Positions 25,378 to 34,399 of a DNA stretch of 64,000 nt are shown here, piece after piece. Numbering within the stretch: the first letter of the stretch is position 1; every line of letters starts with the position of its first letter. The DNA lies in assembly GCF_000009265.1 (NCBI RefSeq), contig NC_008380.1:3725501-3789500 (forward strand). The letters are read 5' to 3'. Source of the stretch: Rhizobium johnstonii 3841 (lineage in GTDB: Bacteria; Pseudomonadota; Alphaproteobacteria; Rhizobiales; Rhizobiaceae). Below the pieces are notes generated by a model. That model ran no database searches, was not told where the DNA came from, and saw nothing but the letters and a program-made list of their open reading frames with translations. The position numbers and the translations under genes were made by a program.

Positions 25378-26844
25378 ATGAACGACAGTATCCGCTTCAT
25401 CCTGAATGGCGAGGACATCGCGCTCACCGATGTCAGGCCAACCGAGACGCTTCTCGATTTTCTGCGGTTGAAGCGACGCCTGACGGGCACCAAAGAAGGA
25501 TGCGCGGAGGGCGATTGCGGCGCCTGCACCGTACTCGTCGGCCGGTTGGCGGACGGCAAGCTCGCCTATGAATCCGTCAATGCCTGTATCCGTTTCATCG
25601 GCTCTTTACACGCCACCCATGTGGTAACGGTCGAGCATCTGGCCGGCAGGGACGGCGCGCTGCATCCAGTGCAGCAGGCACTGGTCGATTGCCACGGCTC
25701 GCAATGCGGCTTCTGTACCCCGGGCTTCGTCATGTCACTTTATGGTCTCTGGCTCGCCAAGGAAAAGCCGAGCCGCCAGGAAATCGAAAAGGCGCTGCAA
25801 GGCAATCTCTGTCGCTGCACGGGCTACGAGCCGATCGTCAAGGCCGCCGAGCAGGTGAGCCTGATGCGGCCGAGCACGCTCTTCGATCCGCTGGAACGGA
25901 CGCGCTCTGAAATCGTCGCGCGGCTTTGGGCAATGCAGGCGAGTGGCACGATCAGGATTGCGAATGGCGAAGACCGGCTGATCGTGCCGGCTTCTATCCA
26001 GGCGCTGGCCGAGGTCCTTTCGCAGGAACCCGACGCAATTATCGTCGCCGGCGCGACCGATGTCGGCCTCTGGGTGACGAAGCAGATGCGCTGGCTGAGC
26101 CCGGTCGTATTCATAAATCATTTGAGCGAATTGCAGTCGGTTACGGAAGGTGAGGATGGCGTCACCATCGGCGCCGGCGTCAGCTACACCAAGGCCTTCG
26201 AGGCGATTTCTCAGAAAATCCCGGCGTTCGGCCGGTTGATCGATCGCATCGGCGGCGAGCAGGTGCGCAACATGGGCACGATCGGCGGCAACATCGCCAA
26301 CGGCTCGCCCATCGGCGACAGCCCGCCGCCGCTGATCGCACTCGGCGCGACGCTGACGCTGCGGTCCCTGGAGGGCCAGCGCAGAATGCCGCTCGAGGAT
26401 TTCTTCATCGCCTATGGCAAGCAGGATCGGAAGCCCGGCGAATTCGTCGAGAGCGTCTTCGTGCCCTATCCGGCAGCAGCCAGCCGCTTTGCCGCCTACA
26501 AGATCACCAAGCGCCGCGACGAGGACATCACTGCCGTGCTCGGCGCCTTCCTGCTGACGCTCGACGAGGCCGAAATGATCACCGGCATCCGCATCGCCTT
26601 CGGCGGCATGGCGGCAACGCCGAAACGCGCCCGCACGGTGGAGGCCGCGCTGATCGGCAAACCATGGACGGAAGCGACGATCGAGGCAGCCCGCCCTGCC
26701 TTCGACGCCGACTACCAGCCGCTGACCGACTGGCGCGCCTCGGCCGAATACCGCCAGTTGACGGCGAAGAACCTGCTGACGCGGTTCTATCTGGAAACGG
26801 TTGGAGCGCCGGCGGAGCTGAAGCGGTTTGAGGAGGTGGCATGA
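25378..26844 (+). CDS. xdhA: Xanthine dehydrogenase small subunit (2Fe-2S and FAD domains)
   Basis: 488-residue subunit of the molybdenum enzyme that oxidises hypoxanthine and xanthine to urate. The plant-type ferredoxin cluster is held by CAEGDCGACTV near residue 42; the second 2Fe-2S cluster by CGFCTPGF near 110 and CRCTGY near 145. The FAD-binding domain follows with IIVAGATDVGLW near 220 and RNMGTIGGNIANGSPIGD near 300. The gene starts 27 bases after bdhA and is probably co-transcribed with it. Between it and xdhB sits a 137-base inverted-repeat element. Confidence 0.96.
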   Translation: MNDSIRFILNGEDIALTDVRPTETLLDFLRLKRRLTGTKEGCAEGDCGACTVLVGRLADGKLAYESVNACIRFIGSLHATHVVTVEHLAGRDGALHPVQQALVDCHGSQCGFCTPGFVMSLYGLWLAKEKPSRQEIEKALQGNLCRCTGYEPIVKAAEQVSLMRPSTLFDPLERTRSEIVARLWAMQASGTIRIANGEDRLIVPASIQALAEVLSQEPDAIIVAGATDVGLWVTKQMRWLSPVVFINHLSELQSVTEGEDGVTIGAGVSYTKAFEAISQKIPAFGRLIDRIGGEQVRNMGTIGGNIANGSPIGDSPPPLIALGATLTLRSLEGQRRMPLEDFFIAYGKQDRKPGEFVESVFVPYPAAASRFAAYKITKRRDEDITAVLGAFLLTLDEAEMITGIRIAFGGMAATPKRARTVEAALIGKPWTEATIEAARPAFDADYQPLTDWRASAEYRQLTAKNLLTRFYLETVGAPAELKRFEEVA

Positions 26845-26883
26845 TGGTTTGTTTCGCTAACTGGCCACCCACAGTCACCACAT

Positions 26884-27020
26884 CGCCCCTCACCCTAACC
26901 CTCTCCCCGCCTGCGGGGAGAGGGGACGTGCCCTGCGAGAGGTGGCGAGGAACGGAGACGGCGCAGCATATCCCTTCTCCCCGCAAGCGGGGAGAAGGTG
27001 GCGGCAGCCGGATGAGGGGC
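26884..27020. repeat. Inverted-repeat element, family B, copy 2, inside the xdh operon
   Basis: Terminal parts GCCCCTCACCCTAACCCTCTCC and GGCGGCAGCCGGATGAGGGGC surround inner arms CTCTCCCCGCCTGCGGGGAG (26900-26920) and CTTCTCCCCGCAAGCGGGGAG (26973-26995). It fills the 214-base gap between xdhA and xdhB, which otherwise has only the xdhB ribosome site AGAGGA. Confidence 0.75.
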
Positions 27021-27058
27021 CGCCGTCAAAACGGTGCCGGCCGTAGAGGACGCCGCTA

Positions 27059-29398
27059 ATGGACAAATCCACCTTCGAAGACCGCAAGGCCATCATCGCC
27101 GGCCCGATGCACGGCTCGCTGCGGCATGATTCAGCGCATAAGCACGTCACCGGAACCGCCGATTATATCGACGATATTCCAGAACCCGCAGGTCTGCTGC
27201 ATGGTGCCCTCGGCCTCTCCGACCGGGCGCATGCCGAAATCCTCGGCATCGACCTTTCCGCGGTCGCCGCCTATCCCGGCGTCGTCTGGGTTTTCACTGG
27301 CAAGGACGTGCCCGGGGTCAACGACGTCAGCTCCAACGGCAGCCATGACGAGCCGCTACTGGCCGAAACTTTAGTTCAGTTCCACGGCCAGCCGATCTTT
27401 GCCGTCATCGCCGAGACGCGTGATGCCGCCCGCCGCGCCGCGCTGCTGGCAAAGATCGACTATCGTGACCTGCCGCACTGGAGCGATATCGACGGCGCGC
27501 TCGCCAATGGAAGCCCGCTGGTCATCACCCCGATGACGCTGCACCGCGGCGAGCCGGAAACGGAAATGACGAATGCCGCCATGCATCTGAAAGGTCAGAT
27601 GCGCATCGGCGGACAGGAGCATTTCTACCTCGAAGGCCATATCGCCGTGGCGATCCCAGGCGAGGACGACGAGGTCACTGTCTGGTCTTCGACACAGCAT
27701 CCAAGCGAGATCCAGCACATCGTCGGCCACGTGCTCGATATTCCTTCGAACGCCGTGACCGTCAATGTGCGCCGCATGGGCGGCGGCTTCGGCGGCAAGG
27801 AGACGCAGGGCAATCAGTTCGCAGCACTTGCGGCGATCGCCGCCAAGAAGCTCGGCCGCGCGATCAAATTCCGCCCTGATCGCGACGAGGATATGAGCGC
27901 CACCGGCAAGCGCCACGATTTCCTCGTCGATTACGAACTCGGCTTCGACGCCGAAGGCCGCATCCATGCGGTCGACGCTACCTATGCGGCGCGCTGCGGT
28001 TTCTCCTCCGACCTCTCGGGACCGGTGACCGACCGTGCCCTCTTCCATGCCGATTCCAGCTATTTCTATCCGCATGTGCATCTGACCTCGAAGCCGTTGA
28101 AGACGCACACCGTCTCCAACACCGCCTTCCGCGGTTTCGGCGGGCCGCAGGGCATGCTCGGCGCCGAACGCTTCATCGAGGAGATCGCCTATGCCCTTGG
28201 CAAGGATCCGCTCGATGTCCGCAAACTGAATTTCTACGGCCAGCCGGGTTCGGAGCGCACACTCACCCCCTACCATCAGGAGATTGAGGACAATATCATT
28301 GACCGCATCGTCGAGGAGCTGGAGGAAACGGCCGAATACCGGGCGCGGCGCAACGCCATCATCGCCTTCAACCGCGACAGCCGCTACATAAGAAAAGGCA
28401 TCGCCCTGACGCCGGTGAAATTCGGCATCTCCTTCACCATGACCGCCTTCAACCAGGCGGGCGCCCTCGTCCACATCTACCAGGACGGCTCGATCCATCT
28501 GAACCATGGCGGCACCGAAATGGGCCAGGGCCTCTATACCAAGGTGGCGCAGGTGCTGGCCGACAGCTTCCAGGTCGATATCGACAGGGTGAAGATCACT
28601 GCGACGACGACGGCCAAGGTGCCCAACACCTCGGCCACCGCCGCCTCCTCCGGCTCGGACTTGAACGGCATGGCCGCCTACGACGCCGCCCGCCAGATCA
28701 AGGAACGGCTGGTCGCCTTTGCCGCCGAGAAATGGGATGTTGGACCCGCCGACGTCGTCTTCCTGCCGAACCGCGTGCGCGTCGGCGAGATCGAGATCCC
28801 CTTCCCCGATTTCATCAAGCAGGCCTATTTCGCCCGCGTCCAGCTTTCCGCCGCCGGCTTCTACAAGACGCCGAAGATCCACTGGGACCGCAAGGCCGGC
28901 CGCGGCACGCCCTTCTATTATTTCGCCTACGGCGCCTCCTGCACCGAGGTTTCGATCGACACGCTGACCGGCGAATATCTGATCGACCGCACCGACATCC
29001 TCCACGATGTCGGCCGATCGCTGAACCCGGCGATCGATTTGGGCCAGGTCGAAGGCGCCTTCGTGCAGGGACTGGGCTGGCTGACGACGGAAGAACTCTG
29101 GTGGGACGACAAGGGCCGGCTGCGCACCCATGCTCCCTCGACCTACAAGATCCCACTCGCCTCCGACCGCCCGAAGATCTTCAACGTGCGCCTTGCCGAA
29201 TGGTCCGAGAACACTGAGGCCACCATCGGCCGCTCCAAGGCCGTCGGCGAACCACCCTTCATGCTGGCGATCTCGGTGCTGGAAGCACTGTCGATGGCGG
29301 TCGCGAGTGTCGCGGATTACAAGGTCTGCCCGAGGCTCGACGCTCCGGCGACGCCGGAACGGGTGCTGATGGCGGTCGAGCGGATGAAGCGGGTGTAG
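27059..29398 (+). CDS. xdhB: Xanthine dehydrogenase molybdenum-binding large subunit
   Basis: 779-residue catalytic subunit that carries the molybdopterin cofactor. Signs: GSLRHDSAHKHVTGTADYIDDIPEP at the N-terminus, GQEHFYLEGHIAVAIPGEDD, the Moco loop MGGGFGGKETQGN near residue 242, AFRGFGGPQGML near 360, GTEMGQGLYTKVAQ near 485, TSATAASSGSDLNG near 525, and the catalytic Glu in VGEPPFMLA near 730. Length is normal. It follows a repeat element within the operon and is followed, after another repeat element, by xdhC, which delivers the cofactor to this subunit. Confidence 0.96.
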   Translation: MDKSTFEDRKAIIAGPMHGSLRHDSAHKHVTGTADYIDDIPEPAGLLHGALGLSDRAHAEILGIDLSAVAAYPGVVWVFTGKDVPGVNDVSSNGSHDEPLLAETLVQFHGQPIFAVIAETRDAARRAALLAKIDYRDLPHWSDIDGALANGSPLVITPMTLHRGEPETEMTNAAMHLKGQMRIGGQEHFYLEGHIAVAIPGEDDEVTVWSSTQHPSEIQHIVGHVLDIPSNAVTVNVRRMGGGFGGKETQGNQFAALAAIAAKKLGRAIKFRPDRDEDMSATGKRHDFLVDYELGFDAEGRIHAVDATYAARCGFSSDLSGPVTDRALFHADSSYFYPHVHLTSKPLKTHTVSNTAFRGFGGPQGMLGAERFIEEIAYALGKDPLDVRKLNFYGQPGSERTLTPYHQEIEDNIIDRIVEELEETAEYRARRNAIIAFNRDSRYIRKGIALTPVKFGISFTMTAFNQAGALVHIYQDGSIHLNHGGTEMGQGLYTKVAQVLADSFQVDIDRVKITATTTAKVPNTSATAASSGSDLNGMAAYDAARQIKERLVAFAAEKWDVGPADVVFLPNRVRVGEIEIPFPDFIKQAYFARVQLSAAGFYKTPKIHWDRKAGRGTPFYYFAYGASCTEVSIDTLTGEYLIDRTDILHDVGRSLNPAIDLGQVEGAFVQGLGWLTTEELWWDDKGRLRTHAPSTYKIPLASDRPKIFNVRLAEWSENTEATIGRSKAVGEPPFMLAISVLEALSMAVASVADYKVCPRLDAPATPERVLMAVERMKRV

Positions 29399-29466
29399 GA
29401 GATGGAAACGCGTCCGGCTCGTTTGTTGGTTGAGCAGGACGGGCAGAGAGTTTGGAGTGAGCGATA

Positions 29467-29661
29467 CCCCCCTCTGTCCTGCCGGACATCTCCCCCACAA
29501 GGGGGGAGATCAGCAAGACGGTATGCACTGCGCCTCGCAACCCTGCCGCTGCATCACCAAAGTCCGACTCTACGCTACGACTTCTCTGTTCCGGGAGGCC
29601 GCCGCTGCCTCATACCGATCTCCCCCCTTGTGGGGGAGATGTCCGGCAGGACAGAGGGGGG
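29467..29661. repeat. Inverted-repeat element, family A, copy 2, inside the xdh operon
   Basis: 195 bases bounded by near-perfect inverted repeats of about 45 bases: the left end reads CCCCCCTCTGTCCTGCCGG then ACATCTCCCCCACAAGG, the right end reads CTTGTGGGGGAGATGT then CCGGCAGGACAGAGGGGGG. The ends match 7533-7704. It fills most of the 296-base gap between xdhB and xdhC. It has no coding capacity, so it looks like a miniature mobile or palindromic element. Confidence 0.85.
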
Positions 29662-29694
29662 TGACACACCTACCAACGCATCGACCATCCACCG

Positions 29695-30510
29695 ATGACC
29701 GACATCCTCCCCTTCCTCACCGCCCACCCCGACGCGATCCTGATCGACATCACCGGCACACAGGGCTCGACCCCACGTGAGGCCGGTACCTTCATGCTGG
29801 TATCGCAAACTGCAATGTGGGGCACGATCGGCGGCGGCCAATTCGAGTTCATGGCGCTCGCCAACGCGCGGGACATATTGGCGGGAACCGGCGGGATGGC
29901 GGAGATGGATATCCCGCTCGGCCCTGATATCGGCCAGTGCTGCGGTGGGCGCACGCAATTGCGGTTTCGCCGGGTGACGCAGCCGGTTGCCGAGGAAATC
30001 GAGGCAAGGCTAACCAGTGAGATCGAGCGCCTGCCCGAGGTCTATCTCTTCGGCGCCGGCCATGTCGGCCGGGCGCTGGCAACGGCCCTTGCGCCGCTGC
30101 CACTGTCGGTGACCGTCGTCGAGACGCGGCAGGAGGAACTGGCCAACCTGCCTCCCGAGACGAAGACGCGGCTCATGCCGATGCCCGAAGCGCTGGTGAA
30201 GGATATTCGGGCTGGCGGCGTGGTCGTCATCCTGACGCACGACCACGCGCTGGATTTCCTCATCGCCCGCGAAGCGCTGGAAAGAACGGATCTCGCCTAT
30301 GCCGGCATGATCGGCTCGGCGACCAAGCGCGCCACCTTCGCCAGCTGGCTTTCTCGTGAAGGCGGCGGCGAGCGTGGCTGGCTCAAGCGGTTGACGCTGC
30401 CGATCGGCGGCGCAGCGGTCAGGGACAAGCGTCCTGAAGTGATCGCCGCCATGACCGCCGCCGAGATCCTGACGGCGCTTGGCGCCTACCGCATGCGCTC
30501 GTCTTCGTAA
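29695..30510 (+). CDS. xdhC: Xanthine dehydrogenase accessory protein XdhC
   Basis: 271-residue factor that binds molybdopterin cofactor, helps its sulfuration and inserts it into XdhB. Signs: ITGTQGSTPREAGTFMLVS at the N-terminus, GTIGGGQFEF, GQCCGGRTQLRF (conserved Cys-Cys) near residue 83, the Rossmann segment VYLFGAGHVGRALATAL near 120, and LAYAGMIGSATKRATF near 205. A C-terminal IGGAAVRDKRPEVIAAMTAAEIL segment completes it. Its last 25 bases overlap the 3' end of a convergent DUF1127-like gene. Placement after xdhA and xdhB suggests one operon broken up by repeat elements. Confidence 0.94.
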   Translation: MTDILPFLTAHPDAILIDITGTQGSTPREAGTFMLVSQTAMWGTIGGGQFEFMALANARDILAGTGGMAEMDIPLGPDIGQCCGGRTQLRFRRVTQPVAEEIEARLTSEIERLPEVYLFGAGHVGRALATALAPLPLSVTVVETRQEELANLPPETKTRLMPMPEALVKDIRAGGVVVILTHDHALDFLIAREALERTDLAYAGMIGSATKRATFASWLSREGGGERGWLKRLTLPIGGAAVRDKRPEVIAAMTAAEILTALGAYRMRSSS

Positions 30511-30677
30511 TAGGGATCGCGTCCGTCCAGGAAACCGAGATCGCGCTTGACGCGATCGGGCGCCGTGTCGAGATCGAGGCCGGGCATGCGCCAGATCCGC
30601 GCCAGCCGACCGCCGATGCGCCGAAAAATTCCGATGGTCTGCTGCGGCGGGCTCTGTTCGCTAACATAGCAATCCAT
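30486..30677 (-). CDS. DUF1127-like small protein
   Basis: 63 residues. The C-terminal part LDTAPDRVKRDLGFLDGRDP resembles the conserved core of small DUF1127 proteins of Rhizobiales, here preceded by basic IFRRIGGRLARIW. Some DUF1127 proteins bind RNA and affect sRNA maturation or phosphate/carbon metabolism; the role of this one is unknown. ATG 30677 is chosen because the upstream frame adds only poorly conserved residues. It is divergent from the LysR gene (101 bases between starts), and its 3' end overlaps xdhC by 25 bases. Confidence 0.65.
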   Translation of the reverse strand: MDCYVSEQSPPQQTIGIFRRIGGRLARIWRMPGLDLDTAPDRVKRDLGFLDGRDPYYEDERMR

Positions 30678-30778
30678 GACATCACCTCGATGGTTTGATG
30701 GTATGAGTTGCAGTTTGCGGTCAAAAGTGCTGCAATTCCAATCGAACAACCGTCTGCCTGCATCAAGAGAACTTATCC

Positions 30779-31675
30779 ATGAAACTCTCCAAACAATTCC
30801 CGCTGAATGCGTTGCGTGTCTTCGAGGCCGCTGCCCGGCTCGGAAGTTTCACCAAGGCGGGCGACGAACTCGGCATGACGCAGACCGCCGTCAGCTATCA
30901 GATCAAGCTGCTGGAGGAGAATGTCGGCGAGCCGCTCTTCCTGCGCCGTCCCCGCCAGATCGCACTGACAGACACCGGCGAGCGGCTGGCGCCGAAGGTG
31001 ACCGAAGCTTTCGCCATGCTGCACGACGCGATGGCGACGGCGCGCGACAGCGTCGAAGGCACGCTCGCCATCAGTTCGACCCATACCTTCGCCTCGAAGT
31101 GGCTGGCGCCGCGCCTTGGCTCCTTCCACTTGAAACATCCGGCCATCGCAGTGCGCTTTCAGGCGAGTTCGGATATCATCGACTTCGCTCGCGAGCAGAT
31201 CGATGTCGGCATCCGCTGGGGCGACGGCAACTGGCCGGGGCTGGCGCTGCACCGGCTGATGGGCCTGGAGTTCACGCCAATGCTGAGCCCGAAGCTGGCG
31301 GAGGCGGCAGGCGGCATCAGGGAGCCGCGCGATCTCCTGAACTTCGATCTCTTCGACGCCGGCGACATCTGGTGGAAACAATGGTTCGAGGCTGCCGGGG
31401 TCACGGAAACGGATCTCGATCGGCGCCCGCGCAACCAGCTTGGCTCTCAGGCAGTGGAAGCCGATGCGGCGATCGCCGGCCATGGCGTCGCCATCCTTCA
31501 TCCTGCCTTCTATGCGGCCGAGATCGCGCTCGGCCGGCTCTATCAACCCTTCGAGCTGACCCGCAGCGACGGCAAGGCCTACTGGCTCGTCTACCCGGAA
31601 AACCGTCGCAACGTGCCCAAGATCAAGGCCTTCCGCAACTGGATCCTCGAAGAGATGAAGGCAGCCGGAAATTGA
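30779..31675 (+). CDS. LysR-family transcriptional regulator, GcvA-like
   Basis: 298 residues. The N-terminal winged HTH has FPLNALRVFEAAARLGSFTKAGDELGMTQTAVSYQIKLLEE, typical of the GcvA subgroup, followed by the effector-binding domain (GTLAISSTHTFASKWLAPRLG, IDVGIRWGDGNWPGL, NQLGSQAVEADAAIAGHGVAIL). The subgroup often controls amino acid, beta-lactamase or purine-related genes. It lies between xdhC and puuD, so control of purine catabolism is possible but not shown. Its start is divergent from the DUF1127-like gene. Confidence 0.9.
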   Translation: MKLSKQFPLNALRVFEAAARLGSFTKAGDELGMTQTAVSYQIKLLEENVGEPLFLRRPRQIALTDTGERLAPKVTEAFAMLHDAMATARDSVEGTLAISSTHTFASKWLAPRLGSFHLKHPAIAVRFQASSDIIDFAREQIDVGIRWGDGNWPGLALHRLMGLEFTPMLSPKLAEAAGGIREPRDLLNFDLFDAGDIWWKQWFEAAGVTETDLDRRPRNQLGSQAVEADAAIAGHGVAILHPAFYAAEIALGRLYQPFELTRSDGKAYWLVYPENRRNVPKIKAFRNWILEEMKAAGN

Positions 31676-31762
31676 TGCATGTCACCTAAAATGTGCAGCC
31701 ATTTTCGGACAACGACATGCCGGACCCGGTTCGTGAGCCGGGTCCGGTCCTGTTGCTCGGCT

Positions 31763-32095
31763 TCAAAATCCCATTTCCGGCGCATAGAAACAGCGCGGCG
31801 TATCCTCGTTCGGGAACAGACAGAGATGATAGTCGTTGTCGCCGGATTGCATCGCCTTCGTCATCGGCAGCAGGAAGACATGAGCATGCGTGACCAGCCG
31901 GTGGTCGCCCGGCATCAGCGTCACTCGATATCCGCCTGGCGTCACCGCCACGCTTTTCGAAGGGATCATTTGGCAATCGCCATTATGACTGTTGCCGTTG
32001 CAACAATAGGGGTCATAACTCCACCCCGAGGGTGCGTCGTGAGCCATCGCCAACGACGCATACGCAATCATCACACACGTCAGAATGCTGCGCAT
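31763..32095 (-). CDS. Small secreted protein, function unknown
   Basis: 110 residues with a signal peptide (MRSILTCVMIAYASLAMA, cleavage near AMAHD). The mature part has four cysteines, a CC pair in YDPYCCNGNSHNGDC, and later CLFPNE and RCFYAPEMGF. No known family is recognised, but similar small exported Cys-containing proteins are common in Rhizobiaceae. ATG 32095 is preferred over an ATG two codons upstream since GGAGAAG then has 9 rather than 3 bases of spacing. The next 160 bases upstream hold no clear gene. Confidence 0.7.
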   Translation of the reverse strand: MRSILTCVMIAYASLAMAHDAPSGWSYDPYCCNGNSHNGDCQMIPSKSVAVTPGGYRVTLMPGDHRLVTHAHVFLLPMTKAMQSGDNDYHLCLFPNEDTPRCFYAPEMGF

Positions 32096-32258
32096 GGGCA
32101 TCTTCTCCGTCGATGAATGCGCCGCCGATGATCCAACGGTTCTTATTTTATTCCGGCGGCCTGCAAAATAACTGTAAGCGAGTCGTCGTAGTTCAAGGTC
32201 TGCTGAATTAGCAGATCGGGCATAAGGCAGAGATAATGCACAGCCTTCTCGGCAGCTT

Positions 32259-33047
32259 TTAGGCACGCGACAGCAGATCGGCGATGCGGCCGCGATCGGC
32301 AGCTTCGGCAAAACCGCCGGAAATCGTCAGCGGAGCGCCGAAGATCTCGACGAGCCCGTTGCCGAGGATGAGACCTTCGCCGTCCCGGCATGTGAGAATG
32401 GGGGTTGCCGTCGTCTCGCTGTAGCGCAACAGCGCGGAGAGATAGCCGGGATCGTCGTTCAGATGCGGGAAGAATTCGAAGGGTAGGAGATCAAGAGCCG
32501 CGCCATCCTGCACCGCATCAGGCGAACCGCCGGAAAAGAGCGCGTCGACGGCGATTGTCGGCGTCATCAAAATCGCCCCGGCGCTGGTTCCGACGAGAAT
32601 GCCGTCGTCCAATGCCCATGAGCGCAGCTTGTCCAGCATGCCGTTTCTGCGCAACCGTCTCAGAAAATCGCCGCTGCATAATTCTTAAATCGGAACCGAT
32701 TTAAGGATAAAATTATGCAGCAATTCAAAGTACTACAGCGTCCTTAGCGCGTCTAAAAAGACGCGCGGCGCTGTAGTATGCCCACCGGAAAGATGGATGG
32801 CGTCGCAGGAGAACAGCCGGTTGATCTCCTCGTCACCGGAAAGCGCGTCGAGATCGACGAAGAGATCGAGAACAAGCCCGTATTTCGCATAGTAACGCTG
32901 TTTCTCATCGAAAAACGCGCGCTGCGGGTCCGGACCGGATGCAATATAGCCGATGCGGTTTCCGCGCGCGAGGACGAGCGCGGCAAGCTGGCGGTCCATC
33001 GGCGCGTTTTCGGCGATGACCTGATCGCTGTAGAGTGCGGTGATCAT
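32259..33047 (-). pseudogene. Peptidase S51 (PepE/cyanophycinase-like) gene interrupted by a RIME-like element
   Basis: Two pieces of one S51 serine-peptidase-like gene. The 5' piece (33047 to about 32777) has RGNRIGYIASGPDPQRAF and DAIHLSGGHT, the strand before the insertion point. The 3' piece (about 32673 to 32259) continues with FLRRLRRNGMLDKL and the nucleophile motif GTSAGAIL, ending GGFAEAADRGRIADLLSRA. A mosaic element at 32674-32778 lies between. The two pieces are in the same frame, but the element supplies a TAG stop (32733-32735 on the minus strand) after 14 extra residues. A ribosome site AAAGGAG precedes the original ATG at 33047. A full-length active peptidase is not expected. 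Confidence 0.82.
32674..32778. repeat. RIME-like mosaic element, copy 4, inserted in the peptidase S51 gene
   Basis: 105 bases: palindrome 1 has arms CTGCATAATTCTTAAATCGG and its mirror ending AAATTATGCAG (32674-32720), and palindrome 2 has arms TACTACAGCG...GCGC and GCGCGGCGCTGTAGTA (32731-32778). It shares the AGCGTCCTTAGCGCGTC core with copies 1 to 3 but its first palindrome differs in sequence. It splits the coding region of the S51 gene. Confidence 0.85.
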
Positions 33048-33160
33048 TCCATTGCTCCTTTGGCCGCGTCAGCGATTGAGCGTGTGGTCCTACAATCTCC
33101 TCTTCCCTCCCCGCCAAAATTTCCGCAATGTCACGAGTCGGAGGAAGATAGGGGAACTCG

Positions 33161-34399
33161 ATGTATGAATATGCCATAGCATGGGAATGGCTCGCCTTCG
33201 CGGCGCGCTGGTTCCATGTCATTACCGCGATCGCCTGGATCGGATCGTCCTTTTATTTCATCGCGCTCGATCTCGGACTGGTGAAACGCCCGCATCTGCC
33301 ACCCGGCGCCTATGGCGAGGAATGGCAGGTCCATGGCGGCGGCTTCTATCATATCCAGAAATATCTGGTGGCGCCCGCCCAGATGCCGGAGCACCTGACC
33401 TGGTTCAAATACGAGAGCTATTTCACCTGGATATCCGGCTTCCTGATGCTGTGCATCGTCTATTACGGCGGCGCCGACCTCTTCCTGATCGATCGCCACG
33501 TGCTGGATATCAGTCCGACCGTCGCGATCCTGATCTCGCTAGGGTCGCTTGCCCTCGGCTGGCTCGTCTACGATCTGCTCTGCAAGTCGCCGCTCGGGCG
33601 GAACACCTGGGGGCTGATGGCGGTGCTCTATGTCGTGCTCGTCTTAATGGCCTGGGGCTATACGCAGCTCTTCACCGGCCGCGCCGCATTCCTGCATCTC
33701 GGCGCCTTCACCGCGACGATCATGTCGGCCAACGTCTTCATGATCATCATTCCGAACCAGAAGATCGTCGTCGCCGACCTTATCGCCGGACGGGTTCCAG
33801 ATCCCAAATATGGGCAGGTCGCCAAGCAGCGTTCGCTACACAATAACTACCTGACGCTGCCCGTCATCTTCTTCATGCTGTCGAACCATTATCCGCTGTC
33901 CTTCGGTACGCAGTTCAACTGGGTGATCGCGGCTCTGGTCTTCCTGATGGGCGTCACCATCCGCCACTGGTTCAACACCACGCATGCCAGGAAGGGCCGG
34001 CCGACCTGGACCTGGATCGTCACCATCATTCTCTTCATTCTGATCATGTGGCTTTCGACCGTGCCGAAGCTGCTCACCGGCGAAACCGATGCGGCGGCGG
34101 TCGCGCCCGCCTTCCAGCAATTCGCCGGCGATCCGCATTTCCCCGCCGTCAAGCAACTGGTCTCGACGCGCTGTTCCATGTGCCACGCGGCCGAGCCGGT
34201 CTATGAGGGTATCGTGCGGCCGCCCAATGGCGTGATGCTCGAAAACGACGCGGAAATCGCCGCCCATGCCCGCGAGATCTATATACAGGCGGGCCGCAGC
34301 CATGCCATGCCGCCCGGCAACATCACCGACATCACGCCGGACGAACGCAAGCTGCTGGTCGCCTGGTTCGAGAGCGCAGTCGAAGGCAAGAAACAATGA
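33161..34399 (+). CDS. puuD: Membrane urate hydroxylase PuuD (cytochrome c-linked uricase)
   Basis: 412 residues. The N-terminal 300 residues form the eight-helix urate oxidase membrane domain: EWLAFAARWFHVITAIAWIGSSFYF (with conserved His), IQKYLVAPAQMPEHLTWFKYESYFTWISGF, HLGAFTATIMSANVFMIIIPNQ, and LPVIFFMLSNHYPLSFG. The C-terminal domain is a c-type cytochrome with the haem site CSMCHAAEP near residue 345 and a Met in AGRSHAMPPGNITD. It oxidises urate to 5-hydroxyisourate and passes electrons to the respiratory chain. Its ATGA overlap with guaD shows one operon. The products feed UraH and UraD, encoded in another operon at 41-44 kb. Confidence 0.95.
   Translation: MYEYAIAWEWLAFAARWFHVITAIAWIGSSFYFIALDLGLVKRPHLPPGAYGEEWQVHGGGFYHIQKYLVAPAQMPEHLTWFKYESYFTWISGFLMLCIVYYGGADLFLIDRHVLDISPTVAILISLGSLALGWLVYDLLCKSPLGRNTWGLMAVLYVVLVLMAWGYTQLFTGRAAFLHLGAFTATIMSANVFMIIIPNQKIVVADLIAGRVPDPKYGQVAKQRSLHNNYLTLPVIFFMLSNHYPLSFGTQFNWVIAALVFLMGVTIRHWFNTTHARKGRPTWTWIVTIILFILIMWLSTVPKLLTGETDAAAVAPAFQQFAGDPHFPAVKQLVSTRCSMCHAAEPVYEGIVRPPNGVMLENDAEIAAHAREIYIQAGRSHAMPPGNITDITPDERKLLVAWFESAVEGKKQ

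Noticed and set aside
26884..27020. Repeated C-rich blocks considered as a CRISPR array
   Set aside because: There are only paired inverted arms without regular direct repeats or spacers, and no cas gene is in the window.
32143..32391. 82-codon minus-strand frame overlapping the end of the S51 pseudogene
   Set aside because: Its first half is an Arg-rich shadow of the S51 frame. Only the last 40 codons look more normal and no family is recognised.
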